Numbered from the stretch's first letter, positions 25,482-37,130 are shown. The stretch is DNA of 64,000 nt from Chrysomallon squamiferum (GCA_012295275.1 CM022679.1:29716664-29780663), one strand, 5' to 3'. A program made the numbers and translations. The notes: generated from the letters alone by a model not told the origin.

Positions 25482-26640
25482 AGTCAAGATGTCATGTCAC
25501 TGATGTTTGGCACGTAAGGGTGATACTGAGGTTAGAAGTATACAGTGATGATGTCGTGTCACTGATGTTTGGCACGTAAGAGTGATACTGAGGTTAGAAG
25601 TGTACAGTGATGATGTCATGTCACTGATGTTTGGCACGTAAGAGTGATACTGAGATTAGAAGTGTACAGTGATGATGTCATGTCACTGATGTTTGGCACG
25701 TAAGAGTGATACTGAGGTTAGAAGTGTACAGTGATGATGTCATGTCACTGATGTTTGGCACGTAAGAGTGATACTGAGGTTAGAAGTGTACAGTGATGAT
25801 GTCATGTCACTGATGTTTGGCACGTAAGAGTGATACTGAGATTAGAAGTGTACAGTGATGATGTCATGTCACTGATGTTTGGCACGTAAGAGTGATACTG
25901 AGGTTTAAGACAGTGATGATGTCATGTCACTGATGTTTGGCACGTACTGAGGTTAGAAGTGTACAGTGATGATGTCATGTCACTGATGTTTGGCACGTAA
26001 GAGTGATACTGAGGTTAGAAGTGTACAGTGATGATGTCATGTCACTGATGTTTGGCACGTAAAGAGTGATACTGAGATTAGAAGTGTACAGTGATGATGT
26101 CATGTCACTGATGTTTGGCAATGTAAGAGTGATACTGAGGTTAGAAGTGTACAGTGATGATGTCATGTCACTGATGTTTGGCACGGTTACTGAGGTTAGA
26201 AGTGTACAGTGATGATGTCATGTCACTGATGTTTGGCACGTAAAGAGTGATACTGAGGTTAGAAGTGTACAGTGATGATGTCATGTCATGTTTGGCTGAT
26301 GTTGAGGTTAGAAGTGTAAGTGATGATGATACTTTGGTTAGAAGTGTACAGTTATGATGATGTCATGTCACTGATGTTTGACACGTAAGAGTGATACTGA
26401 GGTTAGAAGTGTACAGTGATGATGTCATGTCACTGATGTTTGGCACGTAAGAGTGATACTGAGGTTAGAAGTGTACAGTGATGATGTCATGTCACTGATG
26501 TTTGGCATGTCACTGATGTTTGGCATGTAAGAGTGATACTGAGGTTAGAAGTATACAGTGATGATGTCATGTCACTGATGTTTGACATGTAAGAATGATA
26601 CTGAGGTTAGAAGTATACAGTGATGATGTCATGATGAGAG
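25482..26640 (+). repeat. 62-bp minisatellite, about 18 copies
   Basis: The unit contains GATGATGTCATGTCACTGAT, GTTTGGCACGTAAGAGTGAT and ACTGAGGTTAGAAGTGTACA in partly overlapping order. The TTTGGCACG word recurs at about 25507, 25569, 25631 and onward, a period of 62 bp. The first six or so copies are nearly identical; later ones (from about 25900) carry small deletions and rearranged junctions. The period is not a multiple of three, so the small open frames in it are not genes. Confidence 0.95.
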
Positions 26641-26769
26641 ACGCCCAATGAATAACAGCGATAAATTCTCTTTCATACCCAGTCGTACAGTCACTTAATT
26701 AACTAATTTGTGTTTATTCATTTATAGTATACGTTCCTTCTGCTACTGTTACTTCTGCTATCTCCTTTA

Positions 26770-27012
26770 AATGTGCATACGCACAAACACATACATACAT
26801 GCATTTTCTCTTTCTCTCTTTCTCTTTCTCTCTCTCTCACAAAACATTCACACACACTCACACATAAATGCACATACACAAACACCCTCCCGAACATGCA
26901 CATTTACATACACATACACTCTCATCCATATATATTTACACAAAATAGTCATATATTCAGTTACACACATACGCAGACACACACACACACATATACACAA
27001 GACACACACACG
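26770..27012 (+). repeat. Cryptic simple sequence, CA/CT/TA-rich
   Basis: Impure (CT)n followed by CACACA, CATACA and CACTCA words over about 240 bp. His/Thr-rich open frames here are artefacts of the repeat. Confidence 0.85.
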
Positions 27013-28224
27013 TTAGAAGATTACCATGTAGATTATGTATGAAAATTAGTTTTGATGTCGCTGATTTGTCTGTCTGGCTGTTAATGATAAGCACTGTATA
27101 AACAAACCTTCAGCTGGTATTTCTATAGAAAAAACTTATTACATGAAACTTTGTTAATTTTTTTTTTTACATTCTTAATGTATTGATACACAACAAAGAT
27201 AAAAACATCCATCAGTGCTGAATATCACAACACATCTCTAGTTTTAATCTGTTATCATCAGAGCACTACACAAAACATGTTATTTTCCATGTCATAGAAC
27301 AGATTTGTATCACAGTATTAAACACTAATATATATACAATCAATTCTTTCAAGACCTGTACATCATGTTTTGTTATCAACATGGTTGTGGTAGTAACAAT
27401 AACATCACAAACTGGTTTCCACACAGAAGATATTTTAAACAGTTATTGGGTTTTTGTTTTTCCTCTGTTGGATAAAATTATCATTACCCTTAGTGTCCAC
27501 ACAGAGTGAGATTTATGTGTTTGTGTGTGTTTATTCAGTGTTGTTGATTACTTTGTCTGTATTTCTGTTCGCTGGATTAGTATAGAAGCTGCAGCAACAC
27601 ATTAACTCAACATTGTGTGACTATAAATAATATCACAAGCCTGGAAAACCTCCGCAAAACTCTCTGATGTTTTTTTCAGCAACATCAGTCAGTGTTCACC
27701 ACAACGTTGGGCATCATTATATTTCAAAAAATGAAGAAATAAATCAACGTGGTTACGAAGATGGCCTGGTGTTTCATTAGTTTTAATTTTTGAAATAAAA
27801 TGTAAATTAGTAATTTTTATCTTTTAAGTGATATCTACTGTCCAAAAATGTTATGTCATTTCTATTGCTTTTTTTTTTTTTTTAATTTTAATTAATTTTA
27901 ATTTTTTTAATAAGGAAAGCATTAACTCAGATATAGGATTAAAAATTTGAAGAGAAAAGAAAATTTAAAAAAAAAATGTATAAAAAACACTAAAGGAAAT
28001 TCTTTCATGCACTAAACTTTCTTTAATTATTCATTAAAGCATCACTTTGAACTTCAGTTGTATCACACACACACACACTCACTCCGTAACTTCTTTTCAA
28101 ACCTTACAAAAACATTTATTTTCTTTTCTTTTAAAACAACAGCATAAAACATGCTTTGAGAAATAAGATGATTTTTTTTACTATTGATGATATTTTTTTT
28201 AACACATGATCTTTGTTCTTTCTT

Positions 28225-28520
28225 TAAAAAAGAAACCACAAAAAAACAACAACGAGACCCGGCTAAATGTTTTATCTCCAGGGTGTTGCTGCTCCAATTA
28301 GCTGGTGCCACAAAAGACAGAGCATGCACTTTGCGTGTGCTGGATGCTGATCACCTCTGATAAGAGGTGCTTCGCCATTTTTACAGGTGGCTTCCTCCAT
28401 TTGTCAGGCTGGCTGCAATTAGATGAAGCATGTTACTGCAGTTGGCCGGCAGTGGAATGCAGTAATTGATTTTAACTAATTCGCTGCCAGCTCCACATTC
28501 AAACACAGGAAATCCTCTAA
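28225..28520. promoter_or_regulatory. Candidate intronic regulatory element
   Basis: This 300-bp island has more balanced base composition than its flanks, lacks simple repeats and has no supported coding frame. It is dense in words that transcription factors use elsewhere: CAATTAG twice, TAATTGATT and ACTAATTCG (homeodomain-like), and TCTGATAAG (GATA-like). Function is inferred from composition only. Confidence 0.3.
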
Positions 28521-28869
28521 AACTGATCACTTCCAGGGATATAAACAGAGAGAGGGTTTTTTTTTTCAGGAAAGAATTATTGCAGGTGTTACAGTTAATG
28601 ATGCATGTTTGGATGGTCATGTCAAGGTTAAAAGTGTTGATGTTTGTTGATTGTATTGTCTGTGTGCAGTTTGTGTTTGGCAACATGTAGTTGTGTATGT
28701 ATGCACATTCAATAACACACACACATACCAATAATACATAAATTTGCCTACCCAAATGTATACATTGCATTCATACATATACACACATATATACACACAT
28801 ACATACATATATTACCTACATATATCCATGCATACATACATACATACATACGTACATAATCAAGATTGT

Positions 28870-28990
28870 CTTGATGGCCAAATGGTAACATTGTCCTCCT
28901 TTGGAGTGCAGGCAAATGGGTGCCACACGTTCTAATCTCTTTAAGACAAGGTTTGTGATTGAACTTTGTCATCCTGTACCAGCACATTCC
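28870..28990 (+). mobile_element. tRNA-derived SINE-like copy
   Basis: A box A-like TGGCCAAATGGT (about 28875-28886) is followed about 45 bp later by a box B-like GTTCTAATC (28929-28937), the spacing of an RNA polymerase III internal promoter in a tRNA. The 3' part ends in non-tRNA sequence. It is too decayed to be a tRNA gene. Confidence 0.5.
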
Positions 28991-29324
28991 CAAATACTGT
29001 CTATATGCACAGTGTAATCAGATGTACATAAGACAGAGAATATTCACAATTCTAAAATACATACACAAGCACTCACATGCATAAACACAGACACACACAC
29101 ACACACCTATATAAACATACACCGACATACACATATATGCAAACACACATACACACAATACACACAACACACACACAACACACACATACACACACACACA
29201 CACCTCAATAAACACACAGACATAACACCTCACTACACCTGTCTAAGAGGAGACACCGACCATTTCGAAGTTATCTCGTAAACAAAGCTAGTTCTTCTCC
29301 CACCTCTGTTTATTGATACCTGCC

Positions 29325-29358
<34 letters not shown>

Positions 29359-30194
29359 ATTAACCCAGGTGTTGAGAGAACACTGCCTCGCTGTCTCACA
29401 TTCTGACGAGAAATGGATAACCTGAACAGAGGCAGAAAACTGTGGAATTCCCTGTATTTGTCTAAATGGCTTCTGTTTTAGTACAGGCACTTTATCTTGA
29501 TGGGTTTCACTCCTGTACAGTCCAGTAAGATGCAGTATGGTCATGCCTGTAACCCCAAGTTATTGTGCAGCCATAGTATACAGACCCCACATTCTGTAGA
29601 ATATAATTTTCAGTGTTATGACTGTATCTTGTCTATACACATACTTATGAGACAGAATTTTAGATGGATGCAAGCATTGTTTAATATATGAATTAATTAA
29701 TGTAGCTTATATGTACGTGCATGAATGTATGCATATAAATAGAACACATGTAGCATTAACTTGCCAACATATGTTAATACACACATTCACATACACACAG
29801 ACACACTGACTGAATTTTTCCACAGGATTTCTGATAATAACAGAATAATCTTACAGTGGTAACAAAGTATATACACATTTCTATTTTCAATTATGCCAGT
29901 TATAGGCATTCATATATCAGAATTACTTTACAGTATACCACAGGATGTGTGCACATTTTTATAATACCCAAAATACATTTTAGTCTTAAGTGTTGGAGTG
30001 AAGCATTCCAAAGACAGTAAATATCTATAGAAAATACATATTCTTTGATTACCACACCGTTATCTTGCTGGGTGAAAATTTTCCTTCAGCATTCCACAGC
30101 ATTCTTTCAATTATTGAATTGTTTTGTCTGCCTGTTAAATTTCATTGACATTCTCACAACCTAATCTGCAGTCTGCCAATTCCACTGGGTGCCA

Positions 30195-30320
30195 GGAATA
30201 AAAGATGACTGCATTCGCTGGTTAAAGCGTTTGTAAGAGAGACAGATAGTAGGTTTGAGGCTCACTCCTGTGGGGATCAAATTGTGTTTTTCCTGTCTTT
30301 GTCTCCAGTCAAATTGTGTG
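30195..30320 (+). mobile_element. tRNA-derived SINE-like copy
   Basis: Box A-like GCTGGTTAAAGCGTTTGTAA (about 30217-30236) and box B-like GGTTTGAGGCTC (30252-30263) are spaced as in a tRNA. The GGTTAAAGCG word is typical of tRNA-headed SINEs. The copy is followed by two tandem ATCAAATTGTG/GTCAAATTGTG words and CCTGTCT. Confidence 0.55.
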
Positions 30321-31284
30321 TTTTCCTGTCTGATGAAAGATGCGTTTGTAAATGTCTCTTGCTTCTAATCCATGTTTGTAAGTGTGTGTCTGTGTCTGTC
30401 TGTTTGTGTCTTTGTCCGTCTGTGTGTGTGTGTGTGTGTGTATATGTGTGAGTCACTTATATGTATGTTCATATATGTATGTGAATATGCTTCTGTTCAG
30501 TTTGAATAATGCTTGTGGCTAAGTGTGCATTATTTTATATCTTTCTTTCTTTCTGGGTAATGTTTTTAAAAATACTACTAAAGTAATTTTATTGCTTTCT
30601 TTAACTTTGATATAACTTTGATTTAAATAATCTAATTGGCAAAGAAACACATAAAACCACAATATTGTTGGAATAATTAAAAAAAAAAAAAAAACAGCAA
30701 AACAAAACCCCAAAACAATTCCCCACCCCAAAAAAAAAAACAACTACAAAATCCCAGTTCCTTGTCATCATTATTATAAGTGAAACATCTTTATAAGCAT
30801 CTCATCATTACCGAACACCACCAAGAAGAAGAAGAGATTTGTTTTGAAAATGTTGATGGCTACAACAGCTGATGACTTCACCCTCGCTTCTCCCAAACCA
30901 ACCACCACCATCCACTCGTATAAATATCTGTGATTTGACAGCCAGGGTTATCGGTGGAGCCACATGGCTGAAAAAACTTTCCACACTTACCTTGATTTTC
31001 AGCAAGGGTCAACTACCTTTTGTTGGCACGATTTGCTCCATACGAGCTGTCTTTTCAATCTTTGACGTTAAGATTTTCCTGTCTGTCAAGTAGTACAATT
31101 GTTTTCCAAGGTTGGATAGTTTTATTTTTTTTATTTTTTATTTTTTGGGTTTTTTTTTTTAGAGAGTTCTGAGGAATTGGATGGTGATGTATGGGAAAAC
31201 AGTTATATTGTTGTTTTATGAAAAGTAAACAAGTATGCGTAATGTCATGCTAACTCTAGAACAAGAAAAGCATTTTTATTTGTT

Positions 31285-31585
31285 TTTTTCACTCTTTCAC
31301 TATAATAATACAATTAATAGGAAATCTGAAACATCAAAACAATTTTTTTGTATTCTTACACTATAAAAGTGTAATTAGTGAGGTATCTGGAAGCAGAAGA
31401 TCTTTATTTTTTTTTATTTTTTTTTTTTAACTCTTTCACTATAAGAATATAGTTAGTAAGAAATATAGAATCAGAAACTCAGTTTTTTCACTCTTTCACT
31501 ATAAGAATATAGTTAGTAAGAAATACAGAATCAGAAACTCAGTTTTTACTCTTTCACTACAGAACCAGAAAATCAGTTTTACTTT
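31285..31585. repeat. Tandem repeat, unit about 61 bp, four to five copies
   Basis: ACTCTTTCACTATAAGAATA, TAGTTAGTAAGAAAT and AGAATCAGAAACTCAGTTTT recur. The two best copies (about 31430-31489 and 31490-31548) are almost identical; flanking copies are diverged or truncated. Confidence 0.85.
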
Positions 31586-31593
31586 TCTTTTAC

Positions 31594-31750
31594 TGTTTAG
31601 TAGCTCAGAGGTAGAACATCTACTGAAGATGCATTTGGTTATCTGATCAATGTCTTTCCAGCCAGTGCTCCATACTTTCTTGGGGATGGTGCATATAAAA
31701 GATACCTTGCTGCTAATCTGAAAGAGTAACCTGTGAAGTGATAACAGCAC
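31594..31750 (+). mobile_element. tRNA-headed SINE with molluscan core motif
   Basis: The head has a box A-like TAGCTCAGAGGTAGA (31601-31615) and a box B-like TGATCAATGTC (about 31645). It is followed by CCAGCCAGTGCTCCA and GGGGATGGTGCATATAAAAG, then ATACCTTGCTGCTAAT. That core (GGGATGGTGCATATAAAAGA..CCCTTGCTGCTAAT) is, to my knowledge, shared by a SINE family widespread in molluscs. The copy lacks part of the centre and the 3' tail. Confidence 0.75.
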
Positions 31751-32811
31751 GTTTCTTCTCTCATTGTCTGACTGATCTTAACCATATGTCTGATACCACA
31801 TACCTGTAAACTCAGAATTAATGTAATTAATTGTTTTTCAAATCAACAGCTGAAGCTGTCAGTTTCTGTACAGTCCTCAAAAATGTGTTGAGATCTTTAT
31901 TAAACATTTGTTCTCATCATTCATTATTAATTAATCAGAAAACTTAGGTTGTGGGATTAAGTGCCTGACAAAAGACTAGCATTTAAATTGTTGCCATAAC
32001 TAACATATCACATTATCTTTATCTGTGGGATTTACCTACATATTGGCTTTCAAAAGGTTTTGTAAAATAATATTTACGTAACTCATTTGGCATTGCTGAA
32101 GTTTATCTTTAATATGAACTGTTTGTGTTGGATATTAGGAAAAATAAGTAAAGCAAACTGAAAAAAATAACAGTAAAAAAAGAAATCTCAATAGAACCAT
32201 TTGTCCAGGATGTTCCTGAAGGTCAGCTTGGATTACAAACAATTCTTTTTGGACATTGGTAAAATTCAGTTTAAATAGACAACCAGTATGCTTCATCTGG
32301 AGTGGAGAAAACTGTTTGTAGTTAACTGGAAGTCATTTCAGCTGATAAAGAAACGGGTCTGGCTGTTTTACTGGACATAAACTGACACTTTGCAGTGGAC
32401 ACAGAGCTAGATCAGATATCTAAACAAATCTGAAAGAATCACTGCACAAAGCAGATATTTCTTAATTAGTAACTACGAGCTATTCCATCGGCCACGAGTA
32501 AATAAAAACAATGATAGCTGCAGCCATCAAGACTTCAGCAAACATACCTGTACACGTGAGAATTTACTTTATTAGTAGCCTGCCCATTCCAGAACTCTCC
32601 AGGAAAAAGAAAACAATAAAGCTTGAAGGATGGTTAGTCGAATGCTGCATGTCAGATTCACCTATCTCTCTGGGAATTATCAATCATGGTGACATGTTTA
32701 GATTGTTTGATTCATGTGTCTTCATTTTCATCTCCGCCAATTCTCCTCTTCGCCCTCTTAATGATGCTTCCTTGTTTATTATTGCTTTGAAGAAAACATT
32801 GAGAAATGCCT

Positions 32812-32866
32812 AAGGAATGGTGCATTTAAATGATACCATACAGCTAATGATAATATGTAGTAGATA
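32812..32866 (+). mobile_element. Diverged SINE core fragment
   Basis: AAGGAATGGTGCATTTAAAT followed by GATACCATACAGCTAAT aligns with the core of the SINE at 31683-31720 (GGGGATGGTGCATATAAAAG, GATACCTTGCTGCTAAT). No tRNA head is visible. Confidence 0.5.
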
Positions 32867-33329
32867 TTGTCTAATTTATACACCAGAACAAGAATAGAGA
32901 AACGTACTGTTTAATAGTAACTGTATTTTGCCATATTTATGGGTAAGGATTATACAAATTATGAAAGCTGTATTCTTTTGATAAGCAGCAAGAAACAAAT
33001 AATGTGATACATAATTACTGATGGCAGAAAATTAACCAGTATGCTGTACTGGCATCATTTAAAAGAAAAAGAAAAACAATAACAACAAAGATCTCAGTGT
33101 TAAGTGTTAAATGGAAGGCAAGATTCCTGCTCACCTTCTTCTGTACTTACGAAAGATATATCTGTGTTAGACTGTAAAGATGCCCAACTTGAACACTGAA
33201 ATTACTTCAAGATGCTGATCATTTCACATCTCGTTACTGACTTTTCTTGTTTAGTGTTCATGCATAAGATATTCACTTTTACTAGTCAGTCTTAGTTCTG
33301 TCTTGTCGGGTTTTCCTGTATAAACAATC

Positions 33330-33700
33330 AACATTGCTTGTACAAATTATCACGTTTTACTATATTAAACACTTGTCTTGCTGGCTTCAGTTAACATATT
33401 TTCACTCACATTAATTATCAGTCTTACCTGCACAAATGATTAGTTTTACCTGAAAGGAAAAGAACAAATTTACCCATGCAGATGATGTGTTAACAGTCTC
33501 CAGACTTCAGTTTGCAGTGGGAACATAAAAGTTTAATTGACATATTTGTACAAGTATTTATTATCAGTGTTAGCTGCACAAACAATTAGTTTTACCTGAA
33601 ACAAAAGAACAAATGTGTTAATTTGTTAACAGTTGGTTTAAGCTGTAAACATAAAACTCCAGTCTTCAGTTAGAATAACCTTTTAAAAGTTTAGATGACA
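33330..33700. repeat. Degenerate tandem repeat, unit about 140-150 bp, two to three copies
   Basis: TTATCAGTNTTACCTGCACAAA, GATTAGTTTTACCTGAAA, AAAAGAACAAAT and GTTAACAGT occur in the same order at about 33415-33540 and 33560-33690. A weaker partial copy lies near 33340-33400. Confidence 0.7.
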
Positions 33701-33862
33701 TCACTTTACGTAAACTGGTTTTATCGTTAGTAGTTGTGCCTCCATGAAGGTACAAATACATATATATTTTCTTTGACAGGTGTCTGTTGTGGTTTTGTTA
33801 CATCAGCAGCTAATAAAACAAGAAAATGGATAAAAGTTAATTAAACAGTGAAGTTAGCTTTA

Positions 33863-33865
<3 letters not shown>

Positions 33866-33902
<37 letters not shown>
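33866..33902 (+). repeat. Poly-T tract
   Basis: An uninterrupted run of more than 30 T. It could be the poly-A tail of a minus-strand retroposed sequence, but no body was recognised next to it. Confidence 0.9.
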
Positions 33903-33906
<4 letters not shown>

Positions 33907-35312
33907 ACTTGTATCTGCTTTGTACATTATATGGTTAATAAATTTGTTAAGAAACCAAAAAAAAAAAGAGCAAAACTGCTAATTAACTTCTGTATCATTT
34001 GAGATTTTTTTTAACTACCAATGTAACATAAATCATTTCTTTATATTTAGTTTACATTTTTTGTTAATTTTGGTTAAATACCAGGTACAGTTCTTCAAGC
34101 TCTTTTATTATTTTTTTATTTTTTTATTTTTATTTATTTATTTATTAATTTATTTTATTTTTTTCTTATTCTTTCTTTTCTCTTTTCACTTACACCTTTT
34201 TCCCCCCCCAAATTTATATCGCTTCAAAATCAAATTTATTACATTTATTGCAATATACAGCAGCCAGTCTTGAAACTATATGTATTGCATCTTGATCAAT
34301 TGCATCTTAATGCACAAATTAAAATTTAGTGACAGAACTGCAGATAGTAATGAGTAATCTCTGAAAAGTGTCACTATTAAAACCTGGTGAGAAGATTGTG
34401 GCTCTACTGAATGGAAACCTAAACTAAGGTGATTTACGTTTTATCAACATACAGATGTTCTTAGTTTTCTTCGCTTATCTAAATTTCAGTCGGTTTGTGT
34501 TTGCAGATGGTTTTATTTCACACATTAACATCTATATTCAACATGTTTTGATTATAGACACATACACTTTTTTAGTTTCTCTGCATAACATATATTTATA
34601 CAAATTTGGTTTAATATTATTAGTGTTGTTGTTCATTTTTTTGCACATTGTCAGAGATGCATTCATATTTTATTTACTTTGAAAATTTTTTAATTTTTTT
34701 TTAATTGGGCTGATGCTAATAAGAAAAATATGATAAATAACAAGGTCATGGTAACTACAAATCGGTTGATATTTCTCACTTTCTGTGAGGTCTTTTTGTA
34801 AAATAATAACAACAAAAGTCCATAAAGACTGGGTAAATCCCATACCATAGATGGTTTTTTCCCTCAGTCTGTTAGGAATTTGTTTTTTATATCTATACGA
34901 AATGGGTTACTAGAATTAGAAAAAAGAAAAATCAGCTTGTGAATAACCTTAAAATCTTTTACCTTTATGTGTTATTAGTGGTAAAGGATGGCGCTAGTTA
35001 TTTATTTTTTTTATTTTTTTTATATTATTATTATTATTATTTTTTTTTTTTTAAATCGCTCTAAAATTGCATTTTATCTTTTTCCACTACTAGACCAGTT
35101 TACATTGTTGTTTTTGTCAAAGGATAAAAGAGGATACAGAATATATTTTAGCTCTAGGGGTTTTTGTTTTTTTGTTGTTGTTTTAACAACAAGCATATAT
35201 TTTAGACACAACAGTTTGCATTTGATTATTGTTACTATTTATTTATTTTCACTATTTATTTATTTTAACTGTTTTAGATGGGTGTCTGTTGTTATGGGTG
35301 TGTGTCTGTTTA

Positions 35313-35313
35313 T

Positions 35314-35391
<78 letters not shown>
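35313..35391 (+). repeat. (CA)n(GA)n compound microsatellite before the RPEL2 exon
   Basis: CA units change directly to about 30 GA units, ending about 55 bp upstream of the exon 4 acceptor. Open frames running through it into exon 4 are not real N-terminal extensions. Confidence 0.95.
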
Positions 35392-35394
<3 letters not shown>

Positions 35395-35444
35395 TATATA
35401 GATATATCAATCAATTTTTAAAAATATTTATTTTCTTATTTCAG

Positions 35445-35520
35445 ACTGGTGATTTGCTTCGACATAAAATTCAGACGCGACCTGACAGGCAGTCCCTCGT
35501 ACAACAACATATTCTAGAAG
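35445..35520 (+). CDS. MRTF: MRTF exon 4: RPEL2 motif with altered RPxxxEL core
   Basis: Acceptor TTCTTATTTCAG, donor GAAG|GTAAAC. It encodes residues 127-152, TGDLLRHKIQTRPDRQSL followed by VQQHILE. It aligns with vertebrate RPEL2 (YLKRKIRSRPERSELVRMHILE), but the Glu of the RPxxxEL core is Ser here. Phase is 0 on the left and 1 on the right. A (CA)n/(GA)n tract at 35313-35391 lies about 55 bp before the exon, and a similar T-rich segment occurs on both sides (see findings). Confidence 0.93.
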
Positions 35521-37130
35521 GTAAACAATATTTACATTAACTACTGGCTCAGATCTACCCTACAATTTGTTTTCACTGTAAAACCTGATTCATAATATTT
35601 GTATTTAGGTCTCATGGAATATTTGAAAAAATAGATTATTTAACTTTTTTACTTTTTTATTTATTTATTTATTTGTTTATTTGTTTATTTATTTGTTTGT
35701 TTTTTAAATTGCTTTAAAAGGACATTTTAAATTTTCTCACTACTAGACGAGTTTATGATTTTTTTTTTTTTTTTTTGAAGGATAAAAGATGCTAAATTAT
35801 GAAAGAAACGTTAAACAGGATTATGAAAACATTAATAATAACAAAACATAACAAAATGGGGTTTCTCAGGTTCATTTGAAGGAGTTAGATTGGTGAACAT
35901 TTCATTTATCTGTGGCATCCACTAAACAATTTCTCACTGTAACCATTTTCACTACAAGATAAGAATCCTTTGGATTATTTTACATTTTGCATATATCATA
36001 GAAGAGTTTACATCTTGCTGATGTGGAAATAAATCCAAAAATATCATGATCAGTAAGAGACATTTTGGAAGGGGCAAGATTGAATTTTCTTTCAGATATC
36101 ATCTCTTGCACTCATTAATGTTAAGATGTGTTGAAATACTGTCAGACAATATATTTTTGTTCATTAATGAAAAGAAACAAAAGAATTAAGACAAAGCAGA
36201 AACGTTACACAGTAAATCAGTGTTTGGCAAGATACAGTATGAATTGATGAATATGTAGTGATTCTCAATATATAAAGGTAAAAAAACCTGATGGCACATT
36301 TTCACAGGCTACTCAGATCAGTTAGAATTTAAGTCTCCACCTTCCTATGAGGAAAGCAGTTTCTATAACCTTTGATAATCAAGTTCTGGGAAATGGTTAG
36401 AATGGGAAATAGTTCATTTGGTGCACAGTGGACACTTGTTGAACCTGTGAACTGTACTGCTGTGTGCAGTGAGTCCTGGCACAGTTACAGAGACTGGAGT
36501 GGCCTGTTTGTGTTGAATGGTTTTGTTTTAGAAGTACTTCAGAAGAATCATCATTTCTTGTAAAGACGTTGTTAGAACAGTTTAGTCTTGTGTTTTGTTT
36601 TTGTGAGAGAGAGATATACTTCTGTTGTAAACATTTTCAAGTGTTTGCTGTCATATGTTTGCTTTTTTTTATTGATTTTTTTTTAAAATATTAAGTTAAT
36701 TAGAATGAATTTATTTTATTTTATTTTTTTTCCTTTTCCTTTTTTTTTTTTTTTTTCTTGGAAGATTAAAAATAAACATACAAAATGAAGATAGAAATAT
36801 CTTGAAATATTCATAATTATTTTTTTAATCTTTGTTCATCTTTTTACATTTTCTGACTGGTGTGTGTAAGAGTCAAAGAGAAATTTAATTTTTCTTTTTG
36901 CATTTTAATTTTCCAAAATTGTTGAAACATTTTTTTATATATAAACTTTTAACAAAATAACAACAAAAACAACAACAACAACAACAACAATCCCAGCATG
37001 CTTCAGTTCACTTGTGGGAACTAAGTAATCATCTAATCTTCATTTTTATCTTTTTTTTTTTTTTACTTCTTCATCTTCTTACTAACATTTGTTTGCGCAT
37101 GCTGGTTGCACTGTCTTCCCCTTTTTACAG
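35521..37130 (+). other. MRTF intron 4 (1.6 kb)
   Basis: Between GAAG|GTAAAC and TTTTTACAG|ACACG. AT-rich with T-rich tracts (35645-35710, 35760-35777, 36720-36760) and an (AAC)n tract at 36960-36990. A T-rich segment resembles one upstream of exon 4. No coding exon is supported. Confidence 0.8.

Larger units (their letters stand above)
25431..35444 (+). other. MRTF intron 3 (10.0 kb)
   Basis: Between AAAG|GTAGGC and TATTTCAG|ACTGG. It contains the 62-bp minisatellite, (CA)-rich cryptic simple sequence (26770-27010, 28690-28860, 29040-29225), tRNA-derived SINE-like copies (about 28870, 30195, 31595), tandem duplications (31285-31580, 33330-33700), a pure poly-T tract (33866-33902) and a possible regulatory element near 28.2-28.5 kb. 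No coding exon is supported. Confidence 0.8.

Noticed and set aside
25482-26640. CRISPR-like array suggested by regular repeats
   Set aside because: Units are contiguous 62-bp tandem copies without unique spacers, in a eukaryotic intron.
28870-28945. Functional tRNA gene
   Set aside because: A- and B-box-like words are present, but the acceptor and anticodon stems do not pair convincingly and the sequence continues as SINE-like DNA.
32511-32813. 100-residue plus-strand frame in intron 3
   Set aside because: No domain, no splice context, and composition similar to the intron. It overlaps the start of a decayed SINE core.
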